Shown: positions 39,688 to 46,766 of the stretch, in pieces | Layout of the letters: every line of letters begins with the position of its first letter | Numbering within the stretch: the first letter of the stretch is position 1 | Virus record (IMG/VR): IMGVR_UViG_3300022562_000664 | Coordinates: 1 to 55,893 of that record | Length of the DNA stretch: 55,893 nt | Direction: 5' to 3' (one strand) | Origin: a virus | Program-made: the position numbers and the translations under genes | The notes under the pieces: model-generated | The model's database searches: none | Seen by the model: the letters and a program-made list of their open reading frames with translations, nothing else | Told to the model about the DNA's origin: nothing

Positions 39688-40047
39688 ATGCGTTTTCGCA
39701 TTTATTATGCCATCTTCGATGCTGGGGATGGCGAATATCACCGTTGGACATATGAAGGCCAAGGCTTTGATGATGCCTGTAAGGCTCCTACAGAGGGAGT
39801 TCAGGTTATTGTCCAAGAGAACCCAAACCAGCAAAAGTCTGCTATCCCTGGCTGCGATATAATCAGTCAGTTTGATTGGTATTGTTGGCGCGCCGATCAA
39901 GGTTGGATTGGCATGAATTCTGGGGGATATGAGACATATCTCCGTGAAAAGGGATTTCCAAAATATATCATCCACGGCTATAATATGCGGAATGATGCCT
40001 TCAATAAGTGCTTGACACAAGCATTGAAAGAGGGTCTTGGTGAGTGA
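39688..40047 (+). CDS. Hypothetical protein
   Basis: A 119-residue soluble protein with many aromatic residues (IYYAIFDAGDGEYHRW, FDWYCWRADQGWIG). GAGGGAG precedes the ATG, and the end overlaps the next gene by four bases (GTGA). No family is recognised. Confidence 0.6.
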   Translation: MRFRIYYAIFDAGDGEYHRWTYEGQGFDDACKAPTEGVQVIVQENPNQQKSAIPGCDIISQFDWYCWRADQGWIGMNSGGYETYLREKGFPKYIIHGYNMRNDAFNKCLTQALKEGLGE

Positions 40048-42107
40048 AGGTCTATCGTGGCCTAAATCTTGAACAGCTTCTTGAGCTTTGGCGCAAGGAG
40101 GAACTGCGCCGTAAGGCTAATCAGCCTACAATCCTTTTCCATAATGCTTTTACTCCAGCAACTCAACATTATCGTATTTATGATGATGATGCTGGGGAGG
40201 CTTCTTCAACTCCCCACAATAGTGTAGCAGAAGATACTGCTCCATCTGTTGATGTAGATGGTGGAGACGTCAATTTACAAGTCCGCCTGATGGTCGAGGA
40301 AACGGGCGGCGATAGTAACCAAGGAAACAATGAGGCTCTCACTTGGGAATGGGAATTAAATAACTCTGGTACTTGGAACCAGATCACTTCGACAACTTCG
40401 GGTGATCCGGTTGATATGAATGGAGGCAGCTCTAACCTTACTGGTGGATCGGCAACTACAGACCGCGCAACGAATGGCTTAACCAATGGCAGCGGAACCT
40501 TTGTTGCTGGCGAGCAGCAGACAGCTAACAGTGTAACCAATACAACCGCTCTGACCGCTGGAAATTACACAGAACACGTTTGCGCGATAATTGTCAGAGC
40601 AGCCCAAGTCAACAATGCTGATTTTATTAGATTCCGCATTGTTTTTGCTGGTACTGCGGTTACAAACAATGTCAACCCACAAATTACAATTGCAAAGACT
40701 GGTGGTTCATTACCAATAGATGCTATTTCAGTCAACACAATATCTGCTTCTGCTCAAACATTGGTGGATAGAGCATTGAATGCGAACAGCGTCAACCTTT
40801 CCATCTCAACATCCTTTCTTGGGCTGAATCGCGATCTGAATGCTTCAGCAAATAATGTATCTACAGCAGCCACTCAGTTGGCTGTATCTCGGGCATTAAC
40901 TGCTGCTGCAATTAATGACATAATTGGAAATGCATTTCTTGGCAACACTAAGGTTCTTAGTGCGTCAGCAATCAACACTATATTAGCCAATGGTAATACA
41001 TCAGTTACACGCGGGCTAATAGCGTCAGCAATCAATGATGTTGTTGCTAACGCAGATACAAAAGTTGCCAGAGATATTAATGCTTCTGGAGTAAACACTT
41101 CGGTCAGCAACTCTGAATTGGCTAGAGTTAGAGCCATAGTTGCTGCAGCAGTTAACGACATTGTGTCTAGTGCCACCCTTGGCTCAACCCGAGCACTAGA
41201 TGGTTCTGCTACAAATACTATTGTATCAGCTGGATTTATTGGCAAAGCTATTCAATTAGCAGCTGCAGCAATCAACAATACAATAGCCAATGCTGATCTA
41301 GGCAGCCAGCGAGCTTTGAACGCCGCAGCAGTGAACGTTGTAACGGCGGCTTCCGCGCTCGGCGTATCACGTGCCCTATCAGCCTCAGCGATTAACATAA
41401 TCTCGGCGGCGGCTGAACTTGCCGCTGGTGGTATAAATCTTGTCGATTTAGACGCATCATCAGTCAACACTATATCTGCCCTAAGTGAGTTAGCCAATCT
41501 CCGTGGCTTCAATGCCACATCAGTCAATATAGTTGTGGCCATCGGCCAACTAGCTGCCTCCCGGTCACTTTCAGCATCTTCAGTTAATGCTGTATCCGCG
41601 CTAAGTGAGTTGGCCAATCTTCGTGGTCTGTTAGCTAGTACAACCAATCTATCAATTGCTAATGGTGAATTAGATATAATCTCATTGAATTTGGTAGATA
41701 TGGATGGAGCATCGGTCGTCAATGTGACCGGGGCTGCTGCCTTGGCTGTTATGCGATCTTTGAATGCTCTTAGTGTGAATACATCTTCTGCTGCAGCATT
41801 TCTAGCCTCATTGCGCGGATTAGATGGTGATGCCTTGAATACAGTTCAAGGTCAGGCTTTCTTGGCGCTTGTTAGAGATATGGCTGCTTCTTCTGTCAAC
41901 ACTATCTCTGCAGATAGTATCTTAGGCAGAGGGATGGTTCTTAATGCTCAGGCAGCCAATGTTGTTATATCAAATGCTCAATTAGAGTTAGTGTTGCCTG
42001 AACCAGTTACAGGCGTGTCTATGTCTATTTCTGATGGCCAATTGAATACACAGGTTTTGGCAGATGGAATTTTATATAGCCAATCAGTCTCAGATTATAT
42101 ACCGTAA
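40044..42107 (+). CDS. Surface protein with about twenty 20-residue repeats
   Basis: A 687-residue protein. Residues 30-210 form a beta-rich domain (GNNEALTWEWELN, TNGLTNGSGTFVAGEQ, LTAGNYTEHV) that recurs in phage surface proteins. From about residue 230 to 655 there are some twenty tandem repeats of 20 residues with consensus LxASxVNTIxAxxxLAxxRx; two copies carry four extra residues. The regular small hydrophobic, Asn and Leu positions suggest a solenoid or fibrous shaft. Codons vary between copies. It probably forms a head fibre or another virion appendage. GTG start overlapping the previous stop. Confidence 0.75.
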   Translation: MKVYRGLNLEQLLELWRKEELRRKANQPTILFHNAFTPATQHYRIYDDDAGEASSTPHNSVAEDTAPSVDVDGGDVNLQVRLMVEETGGDSNQGNNEALTWEWELNNSGTWNQITSTTSGDPVDMNGGSSNLTGGSATTDRATNGLTNGSGTFVAGEQQTANSVTNTTALTAGNYTEHVCAIIVRAAQVNNADFIRFRIVFAGTAVTNNVNPQITIAKTGGSLPIDAISVNTISASAQTLVDRALNANSVNLSISTSFLGLNRDLNASANNVSTAATQLAVSRALTAAAINDIIGNAFLGNTKVLSASAINTILANGNTSVTRGLIASAINDVVANADTKVARDINASGVNTSVSNSELARVRAIVAAAVNDIVSSATLGSTRALDGSATNTIVSAGFIGKAIQLAAAAINNTIANADLGSQRALNAAAVNVVTAASALGVSRALSASAINIISAAAELAAGGINLVDLDASSVNTISALSELANLRGFNATSVNIVVAIGQLAASRSLSASSVNAVSALSELANLRGLLASTTNLSIANGELDIISLNLVDMDGASVVNVTGAAALAVMRSLNALSVNTSSAAAFLASLRGLDGDALNTVQGQAFLALVRDMAASSVNTISADSILGRGMVLNAQAANVVISNAQLELVLPEPVTGVSMSISDGQLNTQVLADGILYSQSVSDYIP

Positions 42108-42121
42108 AGCTGGAGGTTGGA

Positions 42122-42409
42122 ATGCCACATCAACCAAATAGATATTATCCAAATAACATCGTTAGATTTGCTACCACCATAACGGCTAGTGGCAACAACC
42201 CAATTAATCCAACACCTTTTGCTGCAGTATTTCTTGATACAGTCAGCAGCATTGATACTAATAGTATTATTAACCCTTCATGCGGGTTCTTTTATTTTGA
42301 TTTTGAGGTTGAGACACCAGGAATTTTAGGATACCGTTGGACTATGGAAGGTAGCCATAAGGCGCAATCCTTCGGGGCAGTCCAAGTGAATACAGTTCCC
42401 TGGTCATGA
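42122..42409 (+). CDS. Small putative structural protein
   Basis: A 95-residue beta-rich protein with GGAGG before the ATG. Segments VRFATTITASGNNPINPTPF and GFFYFDFEVETPGILGYRW look like an Ig-like strand pattern. It is the partner between the repeat protein and the propeller-like protein, coupled to the latter (ATGA). No family is recognised. Confidence 0.55.
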   Translation: MPHQPNRYYPNNIVRFATTITASGNNPINPTPFAAVFLDTVSSIDTNSIINPSCGFFYFDFEVETPGILGYRWTMEGSHKAQSFGAVQVNTVPWS

Positions 42410-43134
42410 AAATCCTTGTTAGTTGCTGCGACAATGGCAGTGGATTATTCATGTGTGAAGATGGAGAGTGGACCCATCTTGTAGACACTCACGCTCAATC
42501 TGTTCTTCGCACCCCACTTGGAATCATGTTGATGACAGAAGGGTGGATTTTACTTTATGATGAAGAAAGGTTGAAGAAAAAAGAATTAAGTGTCATTACA
42601 AGAACAAAGTTTGCTTTGAGAGGGCACCATGGTTCCGTATGGGATGATCAGACAGGTCTTGTGGCTACAGTCTCTTCTGACGAAAACACTATTTATTGGA
42701 CATGCCCAATCTCAGGTGAAAAGAAGCGAACACTTGAAGTCAATCGCCCAGGTTCGCATACCAATGACATTGACATTGATGGAAGCGAAATCTATGTGTC
42801 AAGTTTCCATCGCGGGATTACACGAGTAGATAGGGAAACTGGTTCTAGACAAGAGCTTTGGGTTGGAGAAGAAAAAGCACATTCCGTTAAAAAAGTCAAT
42901 GGTGAAGTCTGGTGGTGCGAATCAGATCAGCGACGAGTGAAAAGAAATGGTAAAATTGTTTCTGAGTTTCCAGGCTTTCCAAGAGGTTTGGAATGGTACA
43001 ATGGTGATTTAATTGTTGGCATTTCTCGCCATAAATATCGCGAAGAAGGACATGCTGGATTCTATTACAATGATTCATTTTACTCTGTTCCTAATGGCGT
43101 CACCAATGTTTATGATTTGTTGGTTTTAGAATGA
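42406..43134 (+). CDS. Beta-propeller-like protein
   Basis: A 242-residue protein with repeated four-strand units (WTHLVDTHAQSVLRTP, GSVWDDQTGLVATVSSDENT, SHTNDIDIDGSEIYVSSFH, HSVKKVNGEVWWCESDQRR, RGLEWYNGDLIVGIS), compatible with a five- or six-bladed propeller of SMP-30/NHL type. Asp and His pairs such as HTNDIDIDG could bind metal. It is coupled to the radical SAM gene (ATGA), so the two probably work together on one substrate. The closest known group may be TIGR03032-like proteins; I am not certain. Confidence 0.6.
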   Translation: MKILVSCCDNGSGLFMCEDGEWTHLVDTHAQSVLRTPLGIMLMTEGWILLYDEERLKKKELSVITRTKFALRGHHGSVWDDQTGLVATVSSDENTIYWTCPISGEKKRTLEVNRPGSHTNDIDIDGSEIYVSSFHRGITRVDRETGSRQELWVGEEKAHSVKKVNGEVWWCESDQRRVKRNGKIVSEFPGFPRGLEWYNGDLIVGISRHKYREEGHAGFYYNDSFYSVPNGVTNVYDLLVLE

Positions 43135-43808
43135 AGTATCCGAGACTCATCCAAGAAATCCACCAGATTGAAGTCACCACTAGGTGTAATCTGCGTTGTA
43201 GATATTGTCCCCACCCAAAGATGCAGCGGCCAAAAGAGGATATGGAATTCAAAACATTCCTCAGAGCTATGCACTGGGTTGAATATTTCTATCAGCGCGG
43301 ACTACAAAGTGAACTTTCATTTACAGGGATTGGTGAAAGCACAATGCATCCCCAGTTTAAGGAGATGTTGCTTTTCGCCAGAGACCGTTGCCCGAATATG
43401 CCAATTTTGTTCAGCACCAATGGATTGCCAACCTTTGACGAGGACTTAGCAAAGCTGTGTTCAAAGATTGGCATTCAGGTGATGGTCTCACTTCATCGCC
43501 CAGAGATGGCAGGTAAGTGCATTGAGCTTTGCAAAAAGTATGGCATATTACGATATGTCAACAATGCTTTTGCCACTAGTGCTTTCAATTGGGCAGGGCA
43601 AGTAGAAGGTTGGTTTAACTCTGCTCCATCAACTCCATGTGCTTATTTAGCTCGTGGATGGGGAGTTGTTCTTCAAGATGGTCAAATTACTACTTGCTGT
43701 CTTGATTCTGAAAATTACGGGGTAGTGGGCACAGTTTGGGATGAGCCCGGTTCACTGTCAATTGCTCCGTATAAGTTATGCGAAAATTGTCACGAACAAG
43801 TTCCATAG
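43131..43808 (+). CDS. Radical SAM enzyme with SPASM-like end
   Basis: A 225-residue enzyme. The iron-sulphur motif is C19-x3-C23-x2-C26 (CNLRCRYC), followed by a SAM-binding GIGEST and the barrel strand PILFSTNG. The C-terminal part has more Cys (TPCAYLARGWG, TTCCLDSEN, CENCHEQV), a SPASM/Twitch-like cluster used by enzymes that modify peptides or sugars. It is shorter than usual (about 300-400). Between a propeller-like protein and capsid genes, it may modify a virion protein or glycan. Coupled upstream; the next gene starts within its end. Confidence 0.8.
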   Translation: MKYPRLIQEIHQIEVTTRCNLRCRYCPHPKMQRPKEDMEFKTFLRAMHWVEYFYQRGLQSELSFTGIGESTMHPQFKEMLLFARDRCPNMPILFSTNGLPTFDEDLAKLCSKIGIQVMVSLHRPEMAGKCIELCKKYGILRYVNNAFATSAFNWAGQVEGWFNSAPSTPCAYLARGWGVVLQDGQITTCCLDSENYGVVGTVWDEPGSLSIAPYKLCENCHEQVP

Positions 43809-44083
43809 AATTTCACGATAAGGTTCATATCATAGTTATCGAAAAGCAAGCAATAAAGCTATATCCAAAACAGTATAAATTTTTCAAGCTACTTAGACAA
43901 AATTATCCACACCCTGTGTATTCTGATATGATTATTGAAAGGCTCAATATAAACCTTAACTTGTTGAAACAATATGTTTGGGATTTAAGACATATCAAAT
44001 TGCTTAATACAAAGATTGGTATTCGTACTCATAGAAGCTATGTTTGGGGTGCTTCATATTCTTTGTTTTTTGTAGATGACTGA
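43778..44083 (+). CDS. Winged-helix (OmpR/PhoB-type) DNA-binding protein
   Basis: A 101-residue protein resembling the Trans_reg_C winged helix: IKLYPKQYKFFKLLRQN, then YSDMIIERLN, then LLKQYVWDLRHIKLLNTKIG and the wing strand THRSYVWG. No receiver domain is present. As a lone effector domain inside the head operon it could regulate late transcription. It overlaps the radical SAM gene by 31 bases. Confidence 0.7.
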   Translation: MRKLSRTSSIEFHDKVHIIVIEKQAIKLYPKQYKFFKLLRQNYPHPVYSDMIIERLNINLNLLKQYVWDLRHIKLLNTKIGIRTHRSYVWGASYSLFFVDD

Positions 44084-44130
44084 ATTTTTCCTGTTTACTT
44101 CATGAAAATCCCTCTATAGACTTCACCTTC

Positions 44131-45237
44131 ATGCCCAAGCAATTATCTAGCCTAGAAATCTTTGGTGCTGGAACTCACCGGGCTCAAACCGGAGCAGTAA
44201 CTGTCACTGAGGATGACCTGGATCAAATTGTCAACGCCTTCAATTCGCTGCAGGGCACAAACATCGTAAGACCCCACCTCAAGCTTGGCCACACGGATGC
44301 CCAGAAATGGTTCGGCCAGAAAGATGGCATCCCGTCTCTAGGATGGATTACACGAGTGTGGCGTGAGGGGCGTAAGCTCCTTGCGAATGTGTCCGATGTT
44401 CCTGACATGCTGATTGATTTGATCAAATCAGGTCGCTACCATAATGTGAGCGCAGAAGTCTTTTGGGACGCACCGATTGAACACGAAGGCCAAAAGTTCT
44501 CTCGGGTGTTGAGCGCGGTAGCACTCTTAGGGGTTGAGATGCCGGCGGTCAAAGACCTGTCTGGTTTAGCAAGCGCCCTATTCCAAGCCGAGCCAATCCA
44601 TCGGTTCTCCGATGGGTCCGCAATCACAATCACCACTGAGAGAGAAACACCCATGCCTGAGCAGAATGATCCTGCTGGCCCCAAGCTTGTTTATAGCGCG
44701 GAGCAGCATGATTCTCTCGTTGAAGTGGCAGTTGCGAAGGCTGTGAAGGAAGCTGAAGCGAAATTTGCTGAGGACAAAGCCGGGCTTGAGAAGAATCTTG
44801 AGGTGGCTGAGACCAGGGCAAAGACTGCTGAGGCAGAAATCACTAAGGTCCGAGCAGAGGCCACCCAGAGAGAAGCTATCGCCCTTGTTGACAAGGCGAT
44901 TCAGGACGGCAAGCTGCTTCCAAAGCAGCGTGACTTTGCTCTCGCGGCTCTCACCGCGAATGAGACCAAGGTCAAGTTTGGAGAGAAAGGCGAAGAGAAA
45001 TCTATGCCTGAGCTCTTCAAGGCATTCCTTGAAGCGTCTGGTAGAGTCGTGGACCTGTCTGAGAGTGGTTCCGGCTCCAACAAGATCGTCAACTTCAGCA
45101 CCGCTGCTGAGGAAGTGGACTACAAGACCAAGCAGTTCCAGGCCGAGAAGTCTGAGAAAGACTACGCAAAGGCCATGGATGCTGTTTTGTCTGCGGACCC
45201 TGCCCTCAAAAAGCGGTATGCTGAGTCCCAAATCTAG
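44131..45237 (+). CDS. Mu gpI-like capsid protease/scaffold
   Basis: A 368-residue head maturation protein. Residues 1-150 resemble the Mu I protease: RPHLKLGHTDAQKWFG, GWITRVW, YHNVSAEVFW and ALLGVEMPAVK. From about residue 190 it is a long charged coiled coil (KEAEAKFAEDKAGLEKNLEV), the scaffold part. ATG 44653 at residue 175 could give a separate scaffold, as Mu Z does. No SD precedes the ATG at 44131; TATAGA (44115-44120) is close enough that transcription could begin only a few bases upstream. Confidence 0.85.
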   Translation: MPKQLSSLEIFGAGTHRAQTGAVTVTEDDLDQIVNAFNSLQGTNIVRPHLKLGHTDAQKWFGQKDGIPSLGWITRVWREGRKLLANVSDVPDMLIDLIKSGRYHNVSAEVFWDAPIEHEGQKFSRVLSAVALLGVEMPAVKDLSGLASALFQAEPIHRFSDGSAITITTERETPMPEQNDPAGPKLVYSAEQHDSLVEVAVAKAVKEAEAKFAEDKAGLEKNLEVAETRAKTAEAEITKVRAEATQREAIALVDKAIQDGKLLPKQRDFALAALTANETKVKFGEKGEEKSMPELFKAFLEASGRVVDLSESGSGSNKIVNFSTAAEEVDYKTKQFQAEKSEKDYAKAMDAVLSADPALKKRYAESQI

Positions 45238-45246
45238 GGGGCGCCA

Positions 45247-45657
45247 ATGGCATACAACAATCAACAGCGTTCTCTAGCAATGGAGGCCGCTGCTGACCTT
45301 AGCTCCCATCAATTCAAGATCGTTGAGTTGACCACAACCGCGAATAACGTTCAGCTGGCTCAGCTGAATGCTGGGTTTGGTGTTCTTCAGAACATCCCCC
45401 AGTCCGGTGAGGCAGCGACGGTTGCGGTTGATGGCGAATCCAAGGTCATCGCCGGTGCCGCTCTCACGATTGGCCAGTACGTTACGGCCAAATCGGGTGG
45501 GTGGGCCATCCCTGTTAATTCCGGTGACGCTCCGCCGCTGAAGATTATGGGTCAAGTGATGCTTGGTGCTTCCTCTGGAGGCATCGGCACCATTACCATC
45601 CGTCATATGATGGTGCCCAACGTCATCAGTGGCGACATTGTCGCCGCATTGCCGTAA
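45247..45657 (+). CDS. Head decoration protein (DUF2190-like)
   Basis: A 136-residue beta-rich protein with the FGVLQNIPQSGEAATVAVDG and SKVIAGAALTIGQYVT segments of DUF2190-type capsid decoration proteins, which sit on the outer surface and stabilise the shell. It lies directly upstream of the major capsid gene, as usual for this family. Its start follows the protease stop by nine bases. Confidence 0.8.
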   Translation: MAYNNQQRSLAMEAAADLSSHQFKIVELTTTANNVQLAQLNAGFGVLQNIPQSGEAATVAVDGESKVIAGAALTIGQYVTAKSGGWAIPVNSGDAPPLKIMGQVMLGASSGGIGTITIRHMMVPNVISGDIVAALP

Positions 45658-45672
45658 GGAGGACTGTGAGCC

Positions 45673-46638
45673 ATGCCAGCCCCTTCGACTGGACGTGACC
45701 TTCACATCGATGTCCCCCTATCCAATGTGGTGGTGGGTCGTCGCCCTGAAGGGTTCATCGCAGACCAGCTGCTTCCGGTGACGAATGTCCCGAATCAGAC
45801 TGGTATTTACTACAAGTACAATCATCTTGAGTGGTTCCGAGACGTTCCTGAGGGCACGCTTCGGGCACCGATGACTGAAGCCAAGAAAGTTGCGATCACT
45901 GTCACTTCGGACACCTTCTATGCTCCCAACTATGCGCTGGGTGCAGAGTGGCCCGTTGAAGACGAGGTCAACGCTGATGCGGTTCTTCAGTGGTCCCGGT
46001 CTCAGGCACTCCATGTGACTGACCGGCTCATGATGGACTATGAGAAGCGTGTTGCTGACCTGTGTGTTGCTTCTGCGAATGTTGCCACTATCTTCTTGGC
46101 TTCTTCGGGATGGAACTCTCTGGCTCGCACCGCGTATACTGATTTGCTCACCTGGCGGGATGCATTCAAGGACATCACTGGTGTGATGCCGAATACCTTG
46201 ATCATCCCGCGTAAAGTCATGAGCAAACTCCGCGCTAACGATCAGATGCGCGACCTGTTGTATGGAGACCGCGGTGGTCTCGTCACTGCGCAGCAGGTTG
46301 GTAGTCTGATCGACATCCCAAATGTTCTGGTTCCAATGGCTCAGGTCAACACTGCTGTTGAGGCTGATCCGCAAGGTGGGACCTTTGCTGATGTTTGGGA
46401 TGGCAATGGCAACCTTTGGATGGCCCATATCAACAACATGTCAGGGATGTTCACGGACACGTGGCTTAATGCCTTCCGCTGGACTTCTCCGTTGCTCCAG
46501 GGCCTCCCGATGGCTGTCCAGCGGTATCCGTTTGACCCCAAGAAGAAGTCATATTCAATTGAGGTCGGGTACTACCAGGCAGAAAAGGTCATTTCGAGTG
46601 ACTTGGCCATCAGGGTGTCGTCTCTGACGGCCACCTGA
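45673..46638 (+). CDS. Major capsid protein
   Basis: A 321-residue HK97-fold capsid protein by position and length. Segments include NVVVGRRPEGFIADQLLPV, YAPNYALGAEWPVEDE, PNTLIIPRKVMSKLRANDQM, WNSLARTAYTDLLTWRDAF and AEKVISSDLAIRVSSLTA. It belongs to the group found with gpI-like proteases. A strong SD (AAGGAGGA) precedes the ATG. Codons are GC-richer than in neighbouring genes, as expected for high expression. Confidence 0.92.
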   Translation: MPAPSTGRDLHIDVPLSNVVVGRRPEGFIADQLLPVTNVPNQTGIYYKYNHLEWFRDVPEGTLRAPMTEAKKVAITVTSDTFYAPNYALGAEWPVEDEVNADAVLQWSRSQALHVTDRLMMDYEKRVADLCVASANVATIFLASSGWNSLARTAYTDLLTWRDAFKDITGVMPNTLIIPRKVMSKLRANDQMRDLLYGDRGGLVTAQQVGSLIDIPNVLVPMAQVNTAVEADPQGGTFADVWDGNGNLWMAHINNMSGMFTDTWLNAFRWTSPLLQGLPMAVQRYPFDPKKKSYSIEVGYYQAEKVISSDLAIRVSSLTAT

Positions 46639-46640
46639 TT

Positions 46641-46689
46641 ATGGGTTAGTGACGAAGCGGGGCACACTATCTTCGTCATCTAATCCCAT
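46641..46689 (+). terminator. Long imperfect hairpin after the capsid gene
   Basis: ATGGG-TTAG-TGACGAAG pairs with CTTCGTCATCTAATCCCAT with two bulges, a stem of about 17 pairs. No T run follows, so it may protect or process the capsid mRNA rather than terminate it. Confidence 0.55.
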
Positions 46690-46705
46690 AGTGCGCACGT
46701 GGGTA

Positions 46706-46741
46706 GGGGGATGGTTGCTCGGTGCCCCGGTGCCATCCCCC
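46706..46741 (+). terminator. Second hairpin after the capsid gene
   Basis: GGGGGATGG (46706-46714) pairs perfectly with CCATCCCCC (46733-46741). Again no T run. Two stable hairpins in tandem suggest attenuation between capsid and the glycosyltransferase. Confidence 0.6.
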
Positions 46742-46766
46742 GCACCACACAGCAAAGGGGCATATC

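Noticed and set aside
44578-45264. 228-codon reverse frame opposite the protease/scaffold gene
   Set aside because: Antisense shadow of the coiled-coil region; no RBS and the forward gene is well supported.
45718-46428. 236-codon reverse frame opposite the capsid gene
   Set aside because: Shadow of the capsid coding strand; no family similarity.
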